64,000 nucleotides of DNA from Enterocloster lavalensis (GTDB lineage Bacteria > Bacillota > Clostridia > Lachnospirales > Lachnospiraceae), in assembly GCF_902364025.1 (NCBI RefSeq), contig NZ_CABJCG010000027.1, forward strand, positions 1-64,000, written 5' to 3'. How positions within the stretch are numbered: the stretch's first letter is position 1; every line of letters starts with the position of its first letter. Below are positions 9,086-17,091 of this stretch, piece by piece. Below the pieces are notes generated by a model. It had not been told where the DNA came from, did no database searches, and worked only from the letters and a program-made list of their open reading frames with translations. The translations under genes and the position numbers were made by a program.

Positions 9086-9205
9086 AGAATTCTCCGATCT
9101 GCTGTCTGGAAGGACGGCTCAGTTCTGTCACTATTATAGCATAAAAAAGACAGGGTGGGAAAGAATGCGGTTTGATGAAAACATCCCATGAATTTGAAAT
9201 GAATA

Positions 9206-9257
9206 TTGACAGGAAAGGTGCGGTGTGTTAAATATAAACCATATTCATCCTATGAAT
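9206..9257 (+). promoter_or_regulatory. Promoter and palindrome upstream of the LarA-like gene
   Basis: TTGACA (9206-9211), 17 bp, then TAAATA (9229-9234) gives a plausible sigma-A promoter. A palindrome ATTCAT-CCT-ATGAAT lies at 9243-9257, just past the expected start site, where a repressor could act. On the opposite strand a TATAAT-type -10 near 9131-9138 probably serves the divergent lipoprotein gene. The rest of 9086-9323 shows nothing recognisable. Confidence 0.5.
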
Positions 9258-9323
9258 GCTAGCAATATTCTGGGGGCTGCGGGGATAAGCCGGGCTTCTG
9301 GTTAAAAGGGAGGACGTGAGAGC

Positions 9324-10604
9324 GTGCTGAATCATATCAGGGAGTGCGGGATGGGAAGCAGAACCGGGACATTGACGGACGGGGAAGTGGAGCGGGTGAT
9401 CGACGGTCTTATGGTCCAGCTGCCGTCGGCCCGCCGGGTCCTTCTGGTGCCGCCTGACATTACCAGATGCTATTCCTATGCGGGATTTATTACGGCCAGT
9501 CTGTACCGGCGTTTGTCCGGTTCTGCCCGGGTGGAGATTATGCCTGCGGTGGGAACGCACCGGCCCATGAGCCGGGAGGAACAGATTGATTTCTTTGGCG
9601 GGAATATCCCGGAGCAGGCGTTTTTACACCACGACTGGCGCAGCGAAACGGTGAGATTGGGGACGGTGCCCGGTTCGTATGTCCGGAAGATCACCGGCGG
9701 GCGGTGCAGCCAAGGGGTGCCGGTGGAGGTAAACCGCAGCCTTGTGGACGGGACCTACGATCTGGTTTTTTCCATTGGCCAGGTGGTGCCTCACGAGGTG
9801 GTGGGGATGGCCAATTACAGCAAGAATATCCTGGTGGGCCTGGGCGGCCGCCGGATGATCAACGAGAGCCACATGATCGGTGCGGTGTGCGGCCTGGAAA
9901 CTATCATGGGGAATGTGGACACGCCGGTGCGGAAATTGTTCGACTATGCGGAGGAGATGTTTTTAAAGGACGTGCCGTTGGCGTACATCCTGACCGTGAC
10001 CACCTGCGAGAACGGACGGGCGCTGGTTCACGGCGTATACGGCGGGGCTTCCAGGCGGGTGTTCGAGGAGGCTGCGGATCTGGCGCAGATTTGGAATGTC
10101 ACCGAGGTGCCGGCGCGGATGAAAAAGGTGGTGGCCTATCTGGAGCCGGGAGAATTTTCCTCCACCTGGGTGGGCAACAAATCCGTGTACCGCACCAGAA
10201 TGATGATTGAGGACGGAGGGGAGCTGCTGGTGATTGCGCCGGGCCTCAGGCATTTCGGGGAGAACCCGGAGGTGGACGGACTGATCCGCAGGTACGGTTA
10301 CCGCGGGACGCCCTATACCATGAAGCTTGTGGAACAGGGGGCGTTTGTGGGAGCGGATATGGTTCCGGCCCACATGATCCACAGCTCCTCAGAGGACCGT
10401 TTTACCATCACCTACGCGGTGGATCCAGCCAATATGACCCGAGAGGAGATCGAGGGCGTGGGATACCGGTACATGGACGTCTCCCGGGCGCTTGCGCGTT
10501 ATCCGGTGGACCGGCTTGCAGAGGGCCGTCAGGTCATGCCGGACGGGGAGGAGATTTATTTGGTGAAAGCGCCGGCGTTGGGGCTCTGGCGAAGCTGCCG
10601 CTGA
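9324..10604 (+). CDS. LarA-like (DUF2088) nickel-pincer racemase-family protein
   Basis: 426 residues, close to LarA length. The signature residues of lactate racemase can be placed: PPDITR (Asp45, Arg48), GTHRP (His79), PHE (His157), NYSK (Lys167) and ESH (His183). The spacings His157-Lys167-His183 (10 and 16) equal those of His174-Lys184-His200 in the Lactobacillus plantarum enzyme, where Lys184 carries the pincer cofactor and His200 binds nickel. A 2-hydroxyacid racemase or epimerase activity is therefore likely; the substrate is open. No larB, larC or larE is present in the window. Start is GTG 9324 after GGGAGG. Confidence 0.8.
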   Translation: MLNHIRECGMGSRTGTLTDGEVERVIDGLMVQLPSARRVLLVPPDITRCYSYAGFITASLYRRLSGSARVEIMPAVGTHRPMSREEQIDFFGGNIPEQAFLHHDWRSETVRLGTVPGSYVRKITGGRCSQGVPVEVNRSLVDGTYDLVFSIGQVVPHEVVGMANYSKNILVGLGGRRMINESHMIGAVCGLETIMGNVDTPVRKLFDYAEEMFLKDVPLAYILTVTTCENGRALVHGVYGGASRRVFEEAADLAQIWNVTEVPARMKKVVAYLEPGEFSSTWVGNKSVYRTRMMIEDGGELLVIAPGLRHFGENPEVDGLIRRYGYRGTPYTMKLVEQGAFVGADMVPAHMIHSSSEDRFTITYAVDPANMTREEIEGVGYRYMDVSRALARYPVDRLAEGRQVMPDGEEIYLVKAPALGLWRSCR

Positions 10605-10645
10605 GGGGGCGGAAATGAAAACAATTCGTAATGCAGCAAAGAATA

Positions 10646-10710
10646 CCTGGGTCAGAATTTAAGCTGTTATCGGATCTGTAGAAAATCCTGCGCCGGACCC
10701 AGGCAGGATT
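10646..10710 (+). ncRNA. Candidate pseudoknotted structured RNA upstream of the terminator
   Basis: A stem AATCCTGC (10684-10691) with GCAGGATT (10703-10710) encloses a loop whose GGACCCAG can pair with the upstream CCTGGGTC (10646-10653), giving an H-type pseudoknot or a competing fold. It is followed at once by a strong terminator and then, about 155 bp on, by a MATE exporter gene. It does not match a riboswitch class I know. It may be a leader regulator, a small RNA or just a 3' untranslated structure. Confidence 0.35.
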
Positions 10711-10763
10711 AAAAAGTGTAATTTTCCGGTCAGAGCGCAAGGACCGGGAGATTACACTTTTTT
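10711..10763 (+). terminator. Long Rho-independent terminator
   Basis: AAAAAGTGTAAT (10711-10722) pairs with ATTACACTTTTT, and inside it CCGGTC pairs with GACCGG. The hairpin ends in a T run at about 10763. It separates the LarA-like gene from the MATE gene and is almost symmetrical, so it could work on both strands. The MATE gene then needs its own promoter; TTTACT (about 10802) with TAGAAT 17 bp on is a weak candidate. Confidence 0.85.
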
Positions 10764-10919
10764 CGCGACCGGGAATACAGACGGGAACGTTTGCAGTACC
10801 ATTTACTTCTACCGGAATTTATAGTAGAATCGTAAGAAGTTGCGCAGCGTTACGGCTCTGTGAGACCGGTTTTTGAGAATGCGTGGCAGAGGGCGGATAT
10901 CATACATACGGGAGAAATG

Positions 10920-12293
10920 ATGATGGTGGAATCGAGAAACATCCAGATATTTGAGAAAATGCCGGTGGCAAAAGCTGTGAGCAGCATGGCGGTGCCCGCG
11001 GTGATCGGGCAGCTGATTATCCTGTTCTACAATATGGCGGACACATTTTTCGTGGGGCAGACCAACAATCCGTACATGGTGGCGGGCGCGTCCCTCATTC
11101 TGCCGGTTTATAATATCTCCCTGGCCCTTGCCGGTCTGGCCGGTGTCGGCGGCGGGGCGCTGGTGTCAAGGCTGCTGGGAAAAGGCCAGATGCAGGAAGC
11201 CAGAAGGGTGAGCAATTTCAGCGTCTGTATGGCGGTGGGGCTGGCCGGGATGTTCTCCCTGATCCTGTTGTTTTTCCGGCGGCCGATCCTGTCATTTTTG
11301 GGCGCGGGCAGCGAGACGTACTGGTACGCCAATGAATACGCGTTCTGCGTGATCGTGCTGGGCGGCATCCCCACGGTGCTCTCCAACACATACGCCAATC
11401 TTCTCAGGAGCATAGGGGAGTCGAAAAAAGCCGGGGTGGGCATCACCCTGGGCGGCCTGCTGAACGTGGCATTGGATCCGCTGTTCATGTTCGTACTGCT
11501 GCCCCGTGGCAGGGAAATCCTGGGGGCCGGGCTGGCCACCTGCCTGTCGAATATCATCTCATGCGGATATTTTCTGATCGCAATCCGGGGACTGGGGCCG
11601 GATTCCATCCTGAGAGGAGGAAACGTCAGGGAACTTCCGGCAAAAGCCAGCATCCGAAGCATTTTCAATGTGGGAATCCCCTCCGCGCTGGCCACATTTT
11701 TGTTCGACCTGGATTACATTGTGATCGGCCGGTTGATGACCGCCTACGGGGACGTCCAGATGGCGGCCATCGGAATTGTGCTGAAGATCGAGCGCCTGCC
11801 GCTCAATATCGGAATCGGCATCAGCCAGGGTATGATGCCCATCGTGGCCTACAACTACGCGTCCGGCAACCGGAAACGGATGAAGGATACCATCGCTTTT
11901 TCACGCAGGGTGGGCATACTCTGCGCAGTTCTCAGCATCCTTTTATATGAAGTGTTTGCGCCGGGCATCACGGGGCTGTTTATCGGCGATCCCGGGACGG
12001 TGGCGCTTGGAACCGGCTTCCTGAGAGTCCGCTGCCTGGCCACGCCCTTTATGTTTTTGAGTTTCTTCACCGTGTACCTTTTCAACGGCTTCGGCAAAGG
12101 CCGGACCGCCCTGTTCCTCGGCGTCCTGCGCTGGCTGGTGCTAAACATTCCCATGCTGTATCTGCTCAACTATGCCTTTGGCATGTACGGGATCGTGTGG
12201 TCGCAGATTGCGGCGGATGTGGTGAACGTGGCGGTGTCGGTGTATGTGTATTGGAGGTTTGAGCGTAGCTTAAATGGATACGAAAATAAATAG
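10920..12293 (+). CDS. MATE family multidrug/metabolite exporter
   Basis: About 457 residues with twelve hydrophobic segments and MATE hallmarks: an N-terminal PAVIGQLIILFYNMADTFFV with the conserved Asn-Met-Ala-Asp, and a second-half QGMMPIVAYNYASGN. It is an inner-membrane cation-coupled exporter; substrate not predictable. Three adjacent ATG codons (10917, 10920, 10923) are possible starts; GGGAG at 10910-10914 favours 10920 or 10923. It follows a terminator and ends about 130 bp before a convergent gene, so it is probably monocistronic. The 12294-12424 gap has no obvious terminator. Confidence 0.9.
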   Translation: MMVESRNIQIFEKMPVAKAVSSMAVPAVIGQLIILFYNMADTFFVGQTNNPYMVAGASLILPVYNISLALAGLAGVGGGALVSRLLGKGQMQEARRVSNFSVCMAVGLAGMFSLILLFFRRPILSFLGAGSETYWYANEYAFCVIVLGGIPTVLSNTYANLLRSIGESKKAGVGITLGGLLNVALDPLFMFVLLPRGREILGAGLATCLSNIISCGYFLIAIRGLGPDSILRGGNVRELPAKASIRSIFNVGIPSALATFLFDLDYIVIGRLMTAYGDVQMAAIGIVLKIERLPLNIGIGISQGMMPIVAYNYASGNRKRMKDTIAFSRRVGILCAVLSILLYEVFAPGITGLFIGDPGTVALGTGFLRVRCLATPFMFLSFFTVYLFNGFGKGRTALFLGVLRWLVLNIPMLYLLNYAFGMYGIVWSQIAADVVNVAVSVYVYWRFERSLNGYENK

Positions 12294-12424
12294 AATGCGT
12301 TATTTTGTATCTGGAATGCTGACGGGAGAAATACTGGGATCAGGAATTGGGAGTGTTTAGCATACCGGATATGAGCCGGATTCTACAGCGATATGGCCGT
12401 CGGCTGTGAGCGCAACCTGGGCAA

Positions 12425-13840
12425 TTATTGCAACAGGTCTTCAGCGCCGGCAGGATGTACGGCTATATCTTTTTTGGACCCATTTCCCTGCAGGTATTTC
12501 TGAATTAACCGGTTGGCCTTCGTCTGACTGATATTCAAGTACGCAGCCATCTTTCGTGAAGAGCCGCATTTGTGATACGCCTCCCGGACCATGGCTCCTT
12601 CAAAGTTCTGCATTCTCGTGTGATAATCCGTGATTTTGGGGACTTCCCGGGCTGTCCCTGTGTCCGTCGAGCCTGTCATGTTCTGGGGCAGGTGTCCCGT
12701 GGTAATGAGATCGCCGGTGACAGTGACCACCAGGCGTTCGATCATATGGCGCAATTCTCTTACATTTCCCTTCCACTCATAGTTTACAAGCGTTTCCAAT
12801 GCGTGGCTGTCCAGAGACCTGGACAGGTTGTATTTCTCATTAAACTCCTTCAAAAACTGCTGAATCAGATCAGGTATATCCGCTTTCCGTTTCCGCAGCG
12901 GAGGAAGATAAATTTCCACCACGTTGAGACGGTAAAACAGATCTTCACGGAACTGTCCGTCGGCCACCATCTGTCTCAGATTTTTATTGGTTGCTGCTAT
13001 AATGCGCACGTCTACCTTTACCGGGCTGCTGCCGCCGATGGGGATAAATTCGTGGTCCTGGAGAACATGGAGCAGCTTGGCCTGGGTGGAGAGGGAGAGC
13101 TCTGCAATCTCATCCAACAGCAGAGTGCCACCGTTTGCTGCTTCGAACAATCCTTTCTTTCCCTGAGCGTTGGCCCCGGTAAAGGCCCCCTTGATGTAGC
13201 CGAATAGTTCAGATTCCACCAGCTCGTTGGGGATACTGGCACAGTTCAGGCTGATAAAGGGCCGGGCGTTGCGGGGGCTGATGGAGTGGATGTACCGGGC
13301 AACCATAGTCTTTCCGGTACCGGATTCTCCGGTGAGAATACAGGTTACGTCAACCTGACTGATCCGTTCTGCAAATTGGATAACCTGCTCCATTTCCCGG
13401 CTCTTGCACATAGGTACAGTTGAGTAGCTCAGGGAGGATTTTCTGTATATGTAGTCTGGATTGAAAAGTTTTACGCCGGAGAGGTTGTCCCGTACATTCA
13501 TGATCACATAGGCCAGGTTTTTCTGGCTGTCGAAGATGGGAACGGCGATGGTCAACAGTTCACTTCCAAGTTTGGTTTTCTGCTTTACCGCATAGGTTTT
13601 CTTTTTCTCGTAAATAACGGGGAGTACAGAGATATCCCAACAGTTTCCGTCTACAAATTCAAAAAAGCTTTTTCCAATCATCTGCTCCGGCTGATAACCA
13701 TAATGCCTGGAGCATGCATCGTTGATATAGACAATGGTGTATTGATTGTCATAAATCAAAACTTCGTCATACATGGAATCTATTAACCGCTGAAATTCTG
13801 ACGGGTGAAGGTTCCAAGGGATGATTGCAGAGTTTCTCAT
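12425..13840 (-). CDS. Sigma-54-dependent transcriptional activator with PAS domain
   Basis: 471 residues from the chosen start. A PAS sensor spans about residues 15-125. An AAA+ domain spans about 150-385, with Walker A GESGTGKT, the sigma-54 contact loop GAFTGA and Walker B TLLLDEIAELS. The C-terminal Fis-type helix-turn-helix is SSRKMAAYLNISQTKANRLI. It remodels sigma-54 polymerase at -24/-12 promoters. The ATG at 13840 has AAAGGGG just upstream; the ATG five codons earlier (13855) lacks a good site. It is divergent from an enolase-superfamily operon that carries such a promoter, so it is almost certainly that operon's activator. The PAS ligand is unknown. Confidence 0.92.
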   Translation of the reverse strand: MRNSAIIPWNLHPSEFQRLIDSMYDEVLIYDNQYTIVYINDACSRHYGYQPEQMIGKSFFEFVDGNCWDISVLPVIYEKKKTYAVKQKTKLGSELLTIAVPIFDSQKNLAYVIMNVRDNLSGVKLFNPDYIYRKSSLSYSTVPMCKSREMEQVIQFAERISQVDVTCILTGESGTGKTMVARYIHSISPRNARPFISLNCASIPNELVESELFGYIKGAFTGANAQGKKGLFEAANGGTLLLDEIAELSLSTQAKLLHVLQDHEFIPIGGSSPVKVDVRIIAATNKNLRQMVADGQFREDLFYRLNVVEIYLPPLRKRKADIPDLIQQFLKEFNEKYNLSRSLDSHALETLVNYEWKGNVRELRHMIERLVVTVTGDLITTGHLPQNMTGSTDTGTAREVPKITDYHTRMQNFEGAMVREAYHKCGSSRKMAAYLNISQTKANRLIQKYLQGNGSKKDIAVHPAGAEDLLQ

Positions 13841-13872
13841 AATACCCCTTTCCATACATGTTCGCAGAATGT

Positions 13873-13888
13873 GAGTTTAAAATAACTC
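13873..13888. promoter_or_regulatory. Upstream activator site 1 (palindrome)
   Basis: GAGTTTAAAATAACTC, an inverted repeat GAGTT-N6-AACTC. It lies between the activator gene and the -24/-12 promoter, about 130 bp upstream of the -24 element. It closely matches the palindrome at 13916-13931, as expected for paired enhancer sites of a sigma-54 activator. Confidence 0.65.
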
Positions 13889-13915
13889 AGTTATTTAAAA
13901 GTGACTCGCAAAAAT

Positions 13916-13931
13916 GAATTATTTTTAACTC
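13916..13931. promoter_or_regulatory. Upstream activator site 2 (palindrome)
   Basis: GAATTATTTTTAACTC. Its reverse complement GAGTTAAAAATAATTC differs from site 1 at only two positions. The centres of the two sites are 43 bp apart, about four helical turns, so two activator dimers would bind the same face of the DNA. Confidence 0.65.
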
Positions 13932-14014
13932 GTTTGTCTTTTTCAGCATATCATAAACCTAAAAAAACATCAAGAAAATAGTTAAAAACTGACGCCTGGT
14001 GACCTCAGACAGAG

Positions 14015-14031
14015 TTGGCATAGGATTTGCT
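14015..14031 (+). promoter_or_regulatory. Sigma-54 (-24/-12) promoter
   Basis: TTGGCATAGGATTTGCT has the invariant GG (14017-14018) and GC (14029-14030) separated by exactly 10 bp. Transcription should start near 14042, about 28 bp before the ATG at 14070, with GGAAAGAGAGG as ribosome binding site in between. Confidence 0.85.
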
Positions 14032-14069
14032 TTAAATAGTTGTATCAAATGGAAAGAGAGGCAAACACT

Positions 14070-15188
14070 ATGAAAATTACGGATGTTGAAGTTATCTGTC
14101 TCAGAATCCCGCCAATGGACGGGCCCTGCGAGTGGGGGGACGATGCGTTTATTGTCAGAGTCCATACAGATACCGGGCTGGTAGGAACCGGGGAGAGCGA
14201 TACCTCGCCTATGGTCGCAAGGGCGTTGGTGGAGGCGCCGGAGAGCAATCTGTATTGCAGTGGCCTGAAGCGTCTGCTCATCGGAGAAAATCCCTTGGAG
14301 ATCCAAAAGCTGTGGGACAAGATGTACTGGTCCTCAAACTATGTAGGGCGCAGAGGAGCGGGAATCCACGCCATCAGCGCGATTGACATCGCCCTGTGGG
14401 ATATTGCTTCCCAATTTTATCAGGTGCCCATTTACATGCTTCTGGGCGGCAAATACAGAGATAAGATCCGGGCTTACGGCACCTTTATTCCGGCGGATAC
14501 CCCGGAGGAAAATAAGGTGATCGCAGCTTCCCTGAAAGATCAGGGTTTTACAAGTCTAAAATTTGGCGGGGGTATACTTGGAGATGATCCCGATACGGAT
14601 GAGGCCATTGTGAAGGCGGTTCGGGAGCAGGTGGGAGAGGATTTTGAACTGCAGATTGATATTGCTACCAAGTGGAGAACCTATGGACATGCGGCGTCCA
14701 TGTTCCAGCGCCTGGCTCCCTATCATCTCAACTGGATCGAGGAGCCGGTGCTTGCGGATGACCATCAGGGTTATGAAAAACTGTCCAACATGTCGTTGTC
14801 CAAGACCGCGGGGGGAGAGTCACTGACCACCAGGTATGAATTCAGGGATTTCCTGCAGCGGGCAAAGCCGGATATCGTCCAGCCGGATATTACGCGCTGC
14901 GGCGGAATTACGGAGATGAAGAAGATATACGATCTTGCGCAGATGAATGGAACCAAGCTGGTTCCTCATGGATTCAGCACAGGAATTCTGCTGGCTGCCA
15001 CGGTGCAGTTTCTGGCAGCCTGTGAGCATGGGGATTTGATGGAATATTCTCAGAGCGTCAGCCCGCTGTTCCATGGGTTGGTGAAAAACCTGATCCCATT
15101 TGAAAATGGTTTTGTGACAGTACCGGATTGCGTAGGCCTGGGTGTAGCGCTGGATGAAGAGATGATTGAAACTTACAGAATGAGATAG
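14070..15188 (+). CDS. Mandelate racemase/muconate-lactonizing enzyme (enolase superfamily) protein
   Basis: 372 residues, the normal length. The catalytic residues can be placed: Lys164 in SLKFGGG on the second barrel strand; metal ligands Asp197 (QIDIAT), Glu224 (WIEEPV) and Glu250 (GGESL); and the Asp273/His300 dyad (QPDITRCGG, VPHGFSTG). This set belongs to acid-sugar dehydratases and racemases acting alpha to a carboxylate. It is the first gene under the sigma-54 promoter, followed by a BCCT transporter and UxaA-type subunits. The substrate is therefore likely a carboxylate brought in by the BCCT carrier. ATG 14070 is chosen over upstream in-frame codons because it follows the ribosome binding site. 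Confidence 0.88.
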   Translation: MKITDVEVICLRIPPMDGPCEWGDDAFIVRVHTDTGLVGTGESDTSPMVARALVEAPESNLYCSGLKRLLIGENPLEIQKLWDKMYWSSNYVGRRGAGIHAISAIDIALWDIASQFYQVPIYMLLGGKYRDKIRAYGTFIPADTPEENKVIAASLKDQGFTSLKFGGGILGDDPDTDEAIVKAVREQVGEDFELQIDIATKWRTYGHAASMFQRLAPYHLNWIEEPVLADDHQGYEKLSNMSLSKTAGGESLTTRYEFRDFLQRAKPDIVQPDITRCGGITEMKKIYDLAQMNGTKLVPHGFSTGILLAATVQFLAACEHGDLMEYSQSVSPLFHGLVKNLIPFENGFVTVPDCVGLGVALDEEMIETYRMR

Positions 15189-15205
15189 GATGGAGGATCG
15201 TGAAT

Positions 15206-16747
15206 ATGGGAAAGCGTTTGGATAAATTGCTGATTGCTGTTAGCATGGTGTTTGTATTGGGAATTGTAGCATGTCTCTATCTGTTTCCAGAGGGCTCCCA
15301 GAATGTGGCAAACCGCATTTTCGGAGCAATGACAGATATGTTCGGCTCGTTGACGCTCATCTTCGCATTTGGGGGAATATTGCTGCTCATGCTGGTTTCA
15401 TTCAGTAAATACGGCCGGATCAAGCTGGGGGAGGGAGAGCCGGAGTATTCTACTTTTAAATGGGTATCTATGATGATCTGCTGCGGACTTGGTTCCGCCA
15501 CGGTCTATTGGGCGTTTATTGAGTGGGCCTACTATATCGGCACTCCTGGCCTGGGCATTCAGGCGGGGTCACAGCCGGCCTTTGAGATGAGCGTGCCTTA
15601 TACTATGTTTCACTGGGGCATCAGCGCGTGGACGCTGTACGCATTGGCTGGGATTCCCATTGCTTACCATTTCCATGTACGAAAGAACCGGGGGCTGAGC
15701 CTGAGTGGAATTATCAGTTCCATAACGGGGCTAAAGCAGGACGGCGTGATCTGCCGTATCGTGGATGTGCTGTTTATCTTCATCTGTTTCGGTGGATTGA
15801 GCATTACTCTGGGTGTATCAGTGCCGCTGGTAACGGAGATCTTTTGCAGCGTGGTGGGGATTACCCCGTCGTTTATCATTAATCTGCTGATTATTGTAGT
15901 TTTATCCGTGATTTACTCCTTCAGTTCCTATATTGGGTTAAAGAAGGGGATGGCTAAGATCTCCGACTGGAATATCAAGCTGGTGATTATTTTCTGCATA
16001 GGCGTGGTGGTCTGCGGTCCCACACTGTTTATTATCAGCAATACAACCCAGTCTATTGGGTTGATGTTCCAGAATTTTATCCATATGAGCCTGTTTACGG
16101 ATTCCATTGGAAAGAGCGGTTTCCCGGAGGCGTGGACCATTTTCTACTGGCTGTATTGGATTACCTATGCTCCCTTTACAGGTATTTTTATCGCGAAGGT
16201 GTCAAAGGGAAGGAGCATCCGTTCAGTGGTCGCCAATACGCTGATCAGTGGCAGCGCAGGCTGTTTCGGGTTCTTCGGAATCCTCGGAAGCCTTTCGCTG
16301 AACCGTCAGCTGACTGGTTCTGTGGATATGGTTGGCATGCTTGGGGCAGGGCAGGGGAACCAGTCGATTGTCCAGGTACTGAGGACACTGCCGGCCGGTC
16401 CTGTGTTTATGGTGATTTTCTGCATTATTACCCTGCTGTTCCTGGCGACAACCCTGGATGGAGCGGCGTTTACCATGGCCACCACCTCTACTGTGGGATT
16501 GAAAAATGACGAGGAGCCCCACCCGATGCTGCGTCTGTTCTGGTGTATCATGCTGTCTCTGGTGCCGCTGACCATGATATTGATCAATGCGGATCTGAAC
16601 ACCATTAAAACCTGCGCCATTATCACCGCGGTGCCGATTATTTTTATCATGCTGGTTATGCTGGTGGGATGGCTGCGCTGGATGTCTGCCGATTACCGGG
16701 GCGTGACCTCTGAGGAACTGGAAAAAGAGCTGATGAGAAAGGATTGA
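15206..16747 (+). CDS. BCCT family betaine/carnitine/choline-type transporter
   Basis: 513 residues with about twelve membrane segments. The BCCT signatures are seen: MICCGLGSATVYWAFIEWAY near the fourth segment and FYWLYWITYAPFTGIFIAKV with the tryptophan-rich eighth segment. Known members move quaternary ammonium carboxylates such as glycine betaine and carnitine with a sodium or proton gradient, or by exchange. GGAGG at 15192-15196 favours ATG 15206 over GTG 15200. It lies in the sigma-54 operon, 17 bp after the enolase-superfamily gene, and very likely imports that pathway's substrate. Confidence 0.92.
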   Translation: MGKRLDKLLIAVSMVFVLGIVACLYLFPEGSQNVANRIFGAMTDMFGSLTLIFAFGGILLLMLVSFSKYGRIKLGEGEPEYSTFKWVSMMICCGLGSATVYWAFIEWAYYIGTPGLGIQAGSQPAFEMSVPYTMFHWGISAWTLYALAGIPIAYHFHVRKNRGLSLSGIISSITGLKQDGVICRIVDVLFIFICFGGLSITLGVSVPLVTEIFCSVVGITPSFIINLLIIVVLSVIYSFSSYIGLKKGMAKISDWNIKLVIIFCIGVVVCGPTLFIISNTTQSIGLMFQNFIHMSLFTDSIGKSGFPEAWTIFYWLYWITYAPFTGIFIAKVSKGRSIRSVVANTLISGSAGCFGFFGILGSLSLNRQLTGSVDMVGMLGAGQGNQSIVQVLRTLPAGPVFMVIFCIITLLFLATTLDGAAFTMATTSTVGLKNDEEPHPMLRLFWCIMLSLVPLTMILINADLNTIKTCAIITAVPIIFIMLVMLVGWLRWMSADYRGVTSEELEKELMRKD

Positions 16748-16752
16748 GCGCA

Positions 16753-17091
16753 ATGGGAAGATTTATGAAGATGCATGAACAGGATATGGTGGCAACCGCC
16801 CTGGAATATACCGGGCGGGGAGAGTCTGCACGGGTATACAATCCACAGAATGAGCTTCTGTTTGAATTGAAAGCAGAGGAGAATATACCGTTTGGCAATA
16901 AAATTGCACTGACCGGTATTTCCAAAGGAGAACGGGTAATCAAATATGGCGCGCCCATCGGGGTGGCAATCCGGGATATTCAAAAGGGGCGGCTGGTGCA
17001 TGTACATAATGTGAGAAGCGCTGCGGTGGACATACCTGAGAACATCCGCATTGAAATTATCCGGCAGATGAACATAGGGGAGGAGGACTGA
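16753..17091 (+). CDS. UxaA-family dehydratase, small (SAF domain) subunit
   Basis: 112 residues forming a single SAF domain (MVATALEYTGRGESARV, IPFGNKIALTGISKGERVIKYGAPIGVA), as in the N-terminal part of altronate and galactarate dehydratases. In this organism the enzyme is split in two genes. The start at 16753 follows AAAGGA. It lies 5 bp after the BCCT stop and directly abuts the large-subunit gene. The pair should remove water from a sugar-acid-like substrate. Confidence 0.85.
   Translation: MGRFMKMHEQDMVATALEYTGRGESARVYNPQNELLFELKAEENIPFGNKIALTGISKGERVIKYGAPIGVAIRDIQKGRLVHVHNVRSAAVDIPENIRIEIIRQMNIGEED

Noticed and set aside
12294..12424. Terminator between the MATE and sigma-54 activator genes
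   Set aside because: Short GC-rich inverted bits are present but no stable stem with a T run on either strand.
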